DNA of 5,862 nt, taken from the NCBI GenBank assembly GCA_002430605.1, contig DJBY01000030.1:7399-13260 (forward strand), in the 5' to 3' direction. Shown piece by piece: positions 1-5,862 of this stretch (position 1 is the first letter of the stretch; every line of letters starts with the position of its first letter). A program made the translations under genes and the position numbers. Below the pieces are notes generated by a model. It was not told the origin of the DNA and made no database searches. It saw only the letters and a list, made by a program, of their open reading frames with translations. The stretch is from Opitutia bacterium UBA5964 (GTDB taxonomy: Bacteria; Verrucomicrobiota; Verrucomicrobiia; Opitutales; Coraliomargaritaceae).

Positions 1-276
1 GTGCTCGCAGCTGGCGGCTACCCTGACAGCTATGCAAAGGGCGACACCATCACTTTACCAACCACCACTCCAGAGCGTTCCGCGATCGTGCATGCTGGCA
101 CCAAACGCGCAGAGGATGGCACGATCACCACCGATGGTGGCCGCGTGCTGAGCGTCAGTGGACAGGCGTCGAGCCTACAAGCCGCAGCCGACCTCGCCTA
201 TGGCGTCTGCGATCAGGTCCACTTCGACGGCAAATATCTCCGGCGCGACATCGGCCATAAAGAGCTCAACCGCTAA
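1..276 (+). CDS. purD: Phosphoribosylamine-glycine ligase (GAR synthetase), C-terminal 91 residues, 5' end outside window
   Basis: GAR synthetase joins glycine to 5-phosphoribosylamine using ATP, the second step of de novo purine synthesis in the cytoplasm. Only the C-terminal domain is visible. The reading frame is open at base 1, where the GTG codes an internal valine, not a start. Seen directly: the VLAAGGYP motif at the left edge, HAGTK (visible residues 31-35), GGRVLSV (46-52) and the terminal RRDIG (81-85). These occur in this order and spacing in the C-terminal domain of PurD proteins. The frame ends normally at TAA 274-276, so there is no sign of damage. The next gene begins only 9 bases later on the same strand, which suggests co-transcription. 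Identification rests on remembered family motifs and is strong even for this fragment. Confidence 0.95.
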   Translation: MLAAGGYPDSYAKGDTITLPTTTPERSAIVHAGTKRAEDGTITTDGGRVLSVSGQASSLQAAADLAYGVCDQVHFDGKYLRRDIGHKELNR

Positions 277-285
277 ACTGGCACG

Positions 286-1191
286 ATGATGATGACCGTT
301 AAACAAATACTGAGCACAATGGTCGTCTGCGTTACAGTGGCGTGCTCCCAAGCGCAGGGACAGGACGCGGCGCTGTTTCCATCTTTGCGCGACTACAATG
401 ACGAAGAAATTCGCCTGCATGGCCTGGCAGCATTATTCCCAGATCGCGTCCTATTTGAACAACCGCAGCTGGAGACCCGCTCCGAAAGTCGAGTCGCTAC
501 ACGCGTCGAGGACTTGCCACGCGGGATCAAATACATCCGCCTCTACCGCCTGGACGAAGCGAAGTCCGTGCTGGCAGAGTTCCAAACGCAGTCCGCGCTC
601 ATCCTAGATTTACGCTTTCTTAAATCCAACGACACTGCGGTGGATATACTCGGCTCCTTTGCCACCGCTAAGCAGGCCAAGACATTGACTACCGTCGGTG
701 CGGTGCCCGCCGATCTCAGCACATCTGGCGAGACCTCAACAACTGTGCGCGACTCCCCCGTCGTCGTTCTATGCAACCGCGAAACAGCCGGCCCATTCGA
801 GGCAGTGCTGCATCAGCTGCAAGCAGCAGGTGCGATCATCGCCGTCGGCCAATCGACCGCAGGCCGCACCGGATTTTACAGCAAGGCCTCAGCCAACGCT
901 TGGATTCTCAGCGGAGAGATTCGCCCCGACAGCCACACATCACTGGTAGGAGTCGGGTTTCAACCGCGGATTCGACTAGAAAGTGACGCGAAGGAAAACT
1001 ACCTCAGCTATCATCTCTACGAAGCAGGCACCGACATCCTGCAACTTCTTCGCAATGAAAATAGCAGCAGCACGGATAGTGATCAAGCCAGCGAGGCTGA
1101 CAGCGACATCATTGAGCCGGATCGCATTCTGCAACGCGGCGTTGATATCATCGCCGCCCTACAAATCTTACAGCAACAACCCGAACTCTAA
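286..1191 (+). CDS. Secreted S41-fold (C-terminal processing peptidase-like) protein, predicted catalytically inactive
   Basis: The 301-residue product begins with a hydrophobic segment (about residues 7-20) ending near SQA/AQG, so export by signal peptidase I is likely. A Cys20 lipoprotein site is possible but has a poor lipobox. Then come YIRLYRLDEA (83-92), ALILDLR (104-110) and PVVVLCNRETAGPFE (158-172), which follow the core strands of tail-specific proteases of family S41. In active members the nucleophile lies in TASASE and the general-base lysine sits 25 residues later in GKG. Here the matching positions are Gly169 and Arg194, in exact register, so peptidase activity is unlikely. No PDZ domain is seen. 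A polar Ser/Asp/Glu-rich stretch (about 259-277) precedes a short helical tail. Three consecutive ATG codons leave the start uncertain by two residues. The tight gap to purD suggests shared transcription. The biological role is unknown; a binding or scaffold role is inference only. Confidence 0.75.
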   Translation: MMMTVKQILSTMVVCVTVACSQAQGQDAALFPSLRDYNDEEIRLHGLAALFPDRVLFEQPQLETRSESRVATRVEDLPRGIKYIRLYRLDEAKSVLAEFQTQSALILDLRFLKSNDTAVDILGSFATAKQAKTLTTVGAVPADLSTSGETSTTVRDSPVVVLCNRETAGPFEAVLHQLQAAGAIIAVGQSTAGRTGFYSKASANAWILSGEIRPDSHTSLVGVGFQPRIRLESDAKENYLSYHLYEAGTDILQLLRNENSSSTDSDQASEADSDIIEPDRILQRGVDIIAALQILQQQPEL

Positions 1192-1197
1192 TCACAC

Positions 1198-1225
1198 TCG
1201 GGCAAAAGAGTTGTGACACGCCCGA
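1198..1225 (+). other. Weak hairpin in the gap before the phosphatase gene
   Basis: TCGGGC (1198-1203) and GCCCGA (1220-1225) pair perfectly as a 6-bp stem around a 16-base loop, just after the stop of the S41-like gene. No T-run follows, so it is a poor intrinsic terminator. It could be an mRNA 3'-end stabiliser or nothing. The right arm contains CACGCCCG (1217-1224), which recurs at 5788-5795 in the palindrome cluster at the right end. An 8-base match is weak evidence for a shared repeat family. Confidence 0.25.
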
Positions 1226-1249
1226 CCACTTGCTTAATCTCCCTTTCCA

Positions 1250-1732
1250 ATGGCTCAAGATCGTAATCTCATCCTCACTGTCTGCACGGGTAATATCTGC
1301 CGCAGCCCAATGGCAGCAAAACTACTGCAACATGCGCTCGCTGCCGAAGGCGCTCCGCTCGATCAGCTAACGGTCGAATCGGCTGGCGTCGCAGCTGGAT
1401 ATGGTGAGCCCGCCTCGAGTAATTCAGTCGCAGCGCTCAAAAAGGTCAAAATTGATTTAGCACAGCACCAGAGCCAACCCGTGACTCAAGAGCTGATCGA
1501 CCGCGCCTTCATGATCATCGGCATGACCGATTCACACCTCGACACCCTTGAGCACTACCATACCGGACTCCCCAAGCGCCTGCACCTCTTTCGCGAATTC
1601 ATCGGGCCGGACGTAGATGTGCAAATTCCCGATCCCTACGGCCAAAATTTCGATGCCTATCAGCAGTGCCTCGATTCAATGATCGAAGCCATCCCCTCAC
1701 TGCTGGCCTACATCAAGCAGGAATACAAGTAG
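1250..1732 (+). CDS. Low-molecular-weight protein tyrosine phosphatase
   Basis: The 160-residue cytoplasmic enzyme is full length for the family (about 140-165). The signature P-loop is near the N-terminus: C12-T-G-N-I-C-R18-S19-P (C-x5-R-S), with Cys12 as nucleophile and Arg18 binding phosphate. The general acid Asp128 lies in the D-P-Y motif (128-130) towards the C-terminus. Residue 16 is isoleucine, as in tyrosine-specific members; the arginine phosphatase YwlE has threonine there. Protein phosphotyrosine is therefore the more likely substrate. Such enzymes often regulate polysaccharide export kinases (Wzb/Wzc type), but no kinase or capsule gene is in this window. The start at ATG 1250 gives the P-loop its usual N-terminal position, although CCCTTTCC upstream is not a Shine-Dalgarno sequence. 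It follows the S41-like gene by 58 bases on the same strand. The natural substrate cannot be told from the sequence. Confidence 0.93.
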   Translation: MAQDRNLILTVCTGNICRSPMAAKLLQHALAAEGAPLDQLTVESAGVAAGYGEPASSNSVAALKKVKIDLAQHQSQPVTQELIDRAFMIIGMTDSHLDTLEHYHTGLPKRLHLFREFIGPDVDVQIPDPYGQNFDAYQQCLDSMIEAIPSLLAYIKQEYK

Positions 1733-1755
1733 CCAGCGGCAAACCACGGCCCCTC

Positions 1756-1875
1756 ACAGATACCGGCTGCACCATTGCAGAGCTCACCAAGGCGATGCTC
1801 GCCTTCCGCGACGAACCTGAGGATCAGCAGTTTCACACTCGCAAAGGTCTCGCCACGACGCTTTCGATTGAATCA
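1756..1875 (+). pseudogene. Remnant of a MazG-like nucleotide pyrophosphohydrolase (N-terminal ~40 residues)
   Basis: In the frame with codons starting at 1756, the translation contains IAELTKAMLAFRDE, QFH and LATTLSIES. This matches the start of short MazG-like (RS21-C6/dCTP-pyrophosphatase type) proteins, which typically read like LRAFRDERDWxQFHxPKNLAxxLSIEAAEL. Those enzymes hydrolyse non-canonical or excess nucleoside triphosphates to monophosphates. The expected ATG before TDT is CTC (1756-1758), the conserved tryptophan of DERDW is replaced (the text reads DEPEDQQF), and Pro of HxPK is Arg. Similarity stops at Ser 1873-1875, just before the E-x-x-E metal-binding helix would be completed. 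The frame then runs through unrelated sequence antisense to the SDR gene until a stop at 1921-1923. It lies 23 bases after the phosphatase gene and codon choice resembles neighbours, so it looks like a resident gene broken and decaying. Family assignment is from memory of the motif, without an alignment. Confidence 0.55.
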
Positions 1876-3303
1876 TTTCGAACAGGACCGCTTCAAGTGC
1901 CGGCCAAACGCGCGCATCACTAATAAATGCGCACGTGCTTGAGTGGATGCATACAACCACCACGGTAACGTCGGTGCAAATCCATGAATCGATGCCACCA
2001 CACAATCGCGCGATTTAACAATACGAAACTCCAAGCGCCCTGGAGGATCTACCGTGCGCGAGAGGCATCCACCTGTAATATAAAAGGCACAACGCTCCGC
2101 ATCCTCACTGAACGGTGTCGGTGTCAGCTCCAGCAGGCACAGCTTCAGTCCGCCGATCAAAAAACGGACGACACCCGTACTGTCTGTTTCCACTGCAAAT
2201 AATCCACGATAGCGCTGGCTCAACCATGTGCCATATTCGCGCGTGACCCTTGCCGCAGTCCATCCAGCAGGCCACGCCATACGTTGCACCGAGCGAACCC
2301 GACGATCGCGCTTAATCGCTTTTTTGTCTGCTAACTGCGTATGACTTCTCGGGTTCGGCAACGGACAACCAGAGGCATCCACCGCAGCTCGAAACGATTC
2401 CGCAAATGAGACAAATTCTCCCTCTAAGCGTTCCAGCAAGGGATTCGGCCTGGCCTGTAGATCGTGCTGCAAACTTTCCTGTAAGGGCCCAACCAACGCC
2501 GGTGCAACACCACTGAATAACGCGACCCAATGTTTCGACAAAGCGAAACAGTTAACAGGGACGCGCAGGGTTCGAACTTCACGGCCAAGTAACTTCCCAG
2601 TTTGCAAAATCAGCTCACGATAAGTCATCGGCTCATGTCCGCCTAAATCGTAAATACCCCCAGCCAAGGTCGCATCCCCCAAACAGAGACGAAATGCTTG
2701 GCAGACGTTTTTAATATCAACCGACTGCGTCATTGAACCTGTCCAGGTAGGCAGCAACATTACCGGTAAGCGGCGCACTAAGTTAATCAGCATCGAAAAC
2801 GACGAGCCGCCGGGGCCAAAGATCAGTCCCGCCCGCAGCACCGTGACCGCTACAGAACGTGAACGTAACACCTGCTCGACTTCACAGCGGCTGCGCAAGT
2901 GCGGCGACAAATCATCCTTCTCATTCGGCAGCAAGCCGCTCAAATAAATCACGTGCTTCACACCGACCGCTTCAGCTGCACGTATGAAATTATCCGCCAG
3001 CAATAGATCGGTATCCTCGAAATTACCCTGCATTAAGCGACTCGAAGGTGCCATCGAATGCACCAAATAAAACGCATATTGGCAACCCTTCAGCGCCTCG
3101 GTGACTTTTGGTAGCGAATATAGGTCGCACTGGCACCATTGTGTCGAGCTTTCACTGGCATTGCGCTCCACCACATTGGCACTACGCGACAGCGCCCGAA
3201 ACTCATACACATCCGCCAGTTCAGCGCGCAAATGAGTGCCGACAAAGCCGCTCGCCCCAGATACGGCGACTAGCGGTTTGTGAATTTTGCCTGACTCAGC
3301 CAT
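1873..3303 (-). CDS. Atypical SDR (NDUFA9/YbjT-like NAD(P)-binding protein) with C-terminal DUF2867 domain
   Basis: The 476-residue protein opens with a Rossmann fold: GASGFVG (residues 16-22) is the GxxGxxG dinucleotide-binding loop and CD (59-60) ends a following strand. YLVHSM (79-84), IYLSGL (119-124) and LRAGLIFGPGGSSF (156-169) are typical of the atypical SDR group related to NDUFA9 and E. coli YbjT. The classical YxxxK catalytic pair is absent; the corresponding place reads HLRSR (135-139). This argues for a binding or unusual reductase role rather than a standard dehydrogenase. Residues about 355-470 form a DUF2867 domain, recognisable from YRGLFAVE, LPWWLY and the terminal FGRHL. Length is normal for this two-domain family. 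ATG 3303 places the loop correctly and fits the family; no clear ribosome-binding site precedes it. Two small ORFs lie directly upstream on the same strand (18-base gap). Substrate and role are unknown; a quinone- or membrane-linked role is sometimes assumed for relatives. Confidence 0.88.
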   Translation of the reverse strand: MAESGKIHKPLVAVSGASGFVGTHLRAELADVYEFRALSRSANVVERNASESSTQWCQCDLYSLPKVTEALKGCQYAFYLVHSMAPSSRLMQGNFEDTDLLLADNFIRAAEAVGVKHVIYLSGLLPNEKDDLSPHLRSRCEVEQVLRSRSVAVTVLRAGLIFGPGGSSFSMLINLVRRLPVMLLPTWTGSMTQSVDIKNVCQAFRLCLGDATLAGGIYDLGGHEPMTYRELILQTGKLLGREVRTLRVPVNCFALSKHWVALFSGVAPALVGPLQESLQHDLQARPNPLLERLEGEFVSFAESFRAAVDASGCPLPNPRSHTQLADKKAIKRDRRVRSVQRMAWPAGWTAARVTREYGTWLSQRYRGLFAVETDSTGVVRFLIGGLKLCLLELTPTPFSEDAERCAFYITGGCLSRTVDPPGRLEFRIVKSRDCVVASIHGFAPTLPWWLYASTQARAHLLVMRAFGRHLKRSCSK

Positions 3304-3321
3304 GATACAGACAGCGGCAAC

Positions 3322-3540
3322 TTACACATCCAAGCACTCGGCGGCCACCACTGGACGCAACACATCTATGGCCGGAGTTGACTTCGTTGCGACTTTGACG
3401 GAAGTGCTATTTTTTTTAGCCATCCCCCATGAGAAAGTGAGAACCGTGAAATATGCAAAGACCAGTCGGAGTATTAGGCGGTTAGACAGGTAAAATCGAC
3501 CGAGAGTGCCATGCCCGAGCAGTGCTAGAAAGGGTCTCAT
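3322..3540 (-). CDS. Possible small protein ORF (72 residues) directly upstream of the SDR gene
   Basis: I do not recognise this product. Its ATG (3538-3540) overlaps the TGA of the next upstream small ORF as ATGA, a layout typical of translational coupling, and it ends 18 bases before the SDR start. Residues about 20-38 (NRLILRLVFAYFTVLTFSW) are hydrophobic and could be one membrane segment. An internal ATG at 3421-3423 would give a 33-residue peptide starting MAKKNSTS, whose codon use looks more coding-like than the first half. A run of eight A (minus strand) follows that ATG and could promote slippage. There is no Shine-Dalgarno sequence of normal spacing. The spacing favours a real operon member, but composition alone could be chance; it may also be the decayed end of a longer gene. 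Confidence 0.3.
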   Translation of the reverse strand: MRPFLALLGHGTLGRFYLSNRLILRLVFAYFTVLTFSWGMAKKNSTSVKVATKSTPAIDVLRPVVAAECLDV

Positions 3541-3716
3541 TGATCTGAAGCACGGCGCTGGCGATCAATCTCACGCAGCTTCGCACGTTCTTTGTCGAAT
3601 TTATCTCGCTTGCAGTTGCAATGCAGGCAGAGCGGCGAGTTGTAGAACAATGCAAAGCGCTCATGTAATTTCAGCTGACGCTGCTGCCCTAACTCGACGA
3701 GCCGCAACCCTTCCAT
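3537..3716 (-). CDS. Probable small charged protein with a C-x2-C-x-C motif (59 residues; may start upstream at 3851)
   Basis: I do not recognise this family. From ATG 3714-3716 the product reads MEGLRLVELGQQ, then FALFYNSPLCLHCNCKRD and a strongly charged helix-like tail rich in Lys, Arg, Glu and Asp ending ASDQ. Three cysteines in C-x2-C-x-C spacing suggest metal binding or a redox role, but three ligands alone are not diagnostic. Codon use (many GAG, CGC, CTG, TAC, AAC) looks like neighbouring genes, and the opposite frames look like shadows. The frame stays open upstream to ATG 3849-3851, giving 104 residues, but that extra 45 residues lies in AT-rich sequence and reads less like protein, so I prefer the inner start. 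Its TGA overlaps the next ORF start (ATGA), suggesting an operon with the SDR gene. It could be intact, or the 3' remnant of a larger gene. Confidence 0.45.
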   Translation of the reverse strand: MEGLRLVELGQQRQLKLHERFALFYNSPLCLHCNCKRDKFDKERAKLREIDRQRRASDQ

Positions 3717-3977
3717 ACAGCTCGGGATGACAGATCCGACTATGGCACAAGCACGTTCAGTTATAGATGGAGTTGAGGGATCAGATGACATTCTTAGTAT
3801 TATCGAATTGAATGGTGACTCCTTACAAGAAAAACCTATTAAATCGCTCATTCTATCAGCTACGGCTCAACCCATTCGCGGTCTAAGCACGAGTCCCCAC
3901 CCTAGCTTTATGTACAGTGAATAAAGACATGCATGATCTGACTTGCACGCACACGGCCTCGGCCTAAGCTACAATCT
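3717..3977. other. Non-coding or degraded stretch with an AT-rich island
   Basis: No gene in this 261-base stretch can be supported. I counted 35 G+C in the 100 bases 3761-3860 (19 of 60 in 3781-3840), against 34 of 60 in a sample of the phosphatase gene (1501-1560). It separates the divergent small-ORF/SDR unit (minus) from the LEA-type gene (plus), so promoters for both should lie here. I could not find a -35/-10 pair with good spacing: TACAAT (3970-3975) is only two bases before the ATG at 3978. The drop in G+C may mark promoter DNA, decay, or foreign sequence. Confidence 0.5.
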
Positions 3978-4445
3978 ATGACATTCGCCGCCCGCCGACT
4001 CTGCCGACTCACTTGCCTCGCAGTGCTCTGCTGGACTGGTTGCGCCACACTCGATCAGAACTACGAGAGCCCGAAGGTCGATGTCGTGGGCATCACAAAA
4101 AGTGCGAGCGATACCAGTGCGATGCAGTTTACGATCCAACTGCGGATTGTGAACCCGAACGCCGAGACCATCCATTTGCACGGCCTCTATTATGAACTCA
4201 GTCTCGAAGGCATCGAAGTGGTCACTGGCACGGCGAAGGACCTGCCGCCGATTGAAGGCTATAGCGATACCATCGTCTCCGTCAGCTCTGCAGCCAGCCT
4301 GCTCAACAGCGCTCGATTAGTGCAAAAACTGATCCAAGAACCACAAGAGATGCTCGACTACAAACTACGGGCAAAGCTTGGCACGACCTCCAAATGGATG
4401 CCCTCAACTACTGTCGTGGAAACCGGTGAAATCTCGCTGCAATAA
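3978..4445 (+). CDS. LEA type 2 / WHy-domain protein, probable lipoprotein
   Basis: The 155-residue product begins with Arg-rich residues 6-10, a short hydrophobic stretch (11-20) and TGC at 20-22, so Cys22 is the likely lipidated residue. The lipobox C-W-T-G-C is unusual in having Trp at -3. Ala at +2 would fit outer-membrane sorting under E. coli rules, which may not apply here. The mature part shows the LEA_2 (Pfam-type LEA14, water stress and hypersensitive response) pattern: SPKVDVVGITK, then a strand pair leading to LRIVNPNAETIHLHGLYYEL (55-74), a conserved NPN turn, and a later strand GYSDTIVSVSSA. The domain forms a small beta-sandwich; bacterial members are envelope proteins of poorly known function, and desiccation links come from plant relatives. 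Size is normal for one domain. The start is fixed by the signal sequence; no Shine-Dalgarno is seen. It converges on the M42 peptidase gene. Confidence 0.82.
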   Translation: MTFAARRLCRLTCLAVLCWTGCATLDQNYESPKVDVVGITKSASDTSAMQFTIQLRIVNPNAETIHLHGLYYELSLEGIEVVTGTAKDLPPIEGYSDTIVSVSSAASLLNSARLVQKLIQEPQEMLDYKLRAKLGTTSKWMPSTTVVETGEISLQ

Positions 4446-4530
4446 GAGCTAGCAGACAGGCAGCGAACCTCACCGAGCTGCTGCGCGTTGATGCATTGAT
4501 CGCAACGGCTGCGACCATTCTCTAGCAATA

Positions 4531-4560
4531 AACAGCCCCGCCACTTACGGCGGGGCTGTT
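4531..4560. terminator. Shared bidirectional hairpin terminator between convergent genes
   Basis: AACAGCCCCGCC (4531-4542) and GGCGGGGCTGTT (4549-4560) form a perfect 12-bp stem with a 6-base loop ACTTAC. The A/T ends of the stem give a short T-rich tail on both strands: TT A on plus, and TTTATT on minus. It lies 85 bases after the LEA-type gene and 34 bases beyond the stop of the M42 gene, so it can end both transcripts. The strength of the stem makes this the best-supported regulatory element in the window. Confidence 0.88.
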
Positions 4561-4594
4561 AGCAGAGCGAAGTTAGTTCACCGAAGGCGGATGC

Positions 4595-5689
<1,095 letters not shown>

Positions 5690-5767
5690 GCCAGAAGAAC
5701 TAGAGAACTTAATTACAAAGCGCACGAATTTTCATCATCTAAATGCGGGGGGTGATTCGAGGTGGTT

Positions 5768-5862
5768 ACGGAAGGGCGAGCAACTGGCACGCCCGCAGTC
5801 AATAGGAGTGAGGGCGACTCGCCCTCGTTGTGAGATGAGTGATGCCGTGGGCGGGTCGCCCA
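5768..5862. repeat. Cluster of GGGCG/CGCCC palindromes (REP-like), running off the right edge
   Basis: Three hairpin units lie in under 100 bases with no gene. Unit one: GGGCG (5774-5778) with CGCCC (5790-5794), 11-base loop. Unit two: GAGGGCGA (5810-5817), one base, TCGCCCTC (5819-5826), an almost unbroken palindrome. Unit three: TGGGCG (5848-5853), GGT, CGCCCA (5857-5862), ending at the window edge. They share the core GGGCG/CGCCC. This resembles dispersed REP/BIME-type intergenic elements. It sits upstream of the M42 gene, so it may also act on a neighbouring transcript's 3' end. No T-run follows any of the stems. Copy number elsewhere in the genome is not visible. Confidence 0.6.

Noticed and set aside
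175..420. Minus-strand 81-codon ORF across purD and the S41-like start
   Set aside because: It runs antisense across two well-supported features and shows no family resemblance.
3717..3851. Longer start (ATG 3849-3851) for the small Cys-motif protein
   Set aside because: The additional 45 residues fall in AT-rich sequence and read less like protein; no Shine-Dalgarno supports it. The inner ATG 3714-3716 was preferred, though the longer form is not excluded.
3727..3924. Plus-strand 65-codon ORF starting MTDPTMAQ within the AT-rich stretch
   Set aside because: No recognisable family, no ribosome-binding site, and it overlaps the upstream extension of the minus-strand Cys-motif ORF. AT-rich DNA could stay open by chance over this length.
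3942..3975. TTGCAC and TACAAT as a promoter for the LEA-type gene
   Set aside because: The spacer is 21 bases and the -10-like box ends two bases before the start codon, so transcription would begin inside the gene.
4446..4520. Open frame after the LEA-type gene reading NLTELLRVDALIATAATIL
   Set aside because: Only about 25 codons, no start codon in frame, and no family recognised; treated as chance.
5690..5725. GTG start adding 12 residues to the M42 peptidase
   Set aside because: The additional residues (MRFVIKFSSSSG) are not typical of the family, and ATG 5687-5689 gives a normal-length protein.

Overview
The window is an ordinary bacterial chromosomal segment of roughly 55% G+C. It is densely coded, and none of the main genes has a convincing Shine-Dalgarno sequence. 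Protein styles, weak ribosome-binding sites and palindromic GC-rich repeats would suit a Verrucomicrobiota/Opitutae-like bacterium. That placement is an impression from family resemblance, not proven by any marker here.

Left part, 1-1732, plus strand: the 3' end of purD (purine biosynthesis), then a secreted S41-fold protein that has lost both catalytic residues, then a low-molecular-weight protein tyrosine phosphatase. Gaps of 9 and 58 bases fit one transcription unit. Immediately after it, at about 1756-1875, lies a recognisable but headless and truncated N-terminal piece of a MazG-like nucleotide pyrophosphohydrolase.

Middle, 1873-3977: a minus-strand gene for an atypical SDR (NAD(P)-binding, NDUFA9/YbjT-like) fused to a C-terminal DUF2867 domain. 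Its stop codon falls exactly where the MazG-like similarity ends. Upstream of it are two small minus-strand reading frames joined by an ATGA overlap, one carrying a C-x2-C-x-C motif. They are followed by an AT-rich stretch (35 G+C in the 100 bases 3761-3860) with no recognisable gene. This block may have been joined to the purD cluster by a rearrangement.

Right part, 3978-5862: a plus-strand LEA type 2 (WHy-domain) probable lipoprotein converges on a minus-strand M42 aminopeptidase, with a strong shared hairpin terminator (4531-4560) between them. The last ~95 bases hold a cluster of GGGCG/CGCCC hairpins that looks like a REP-type repeat running out of the window.

I see no CRISPR array, mobile element with transposase, RNA gene or defence system. 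The items most worth a second look are the pseudo-protease, the MazG-like remnant at the rearrangement junction, the coupled small ORFs and the right-end palindrome cluster.
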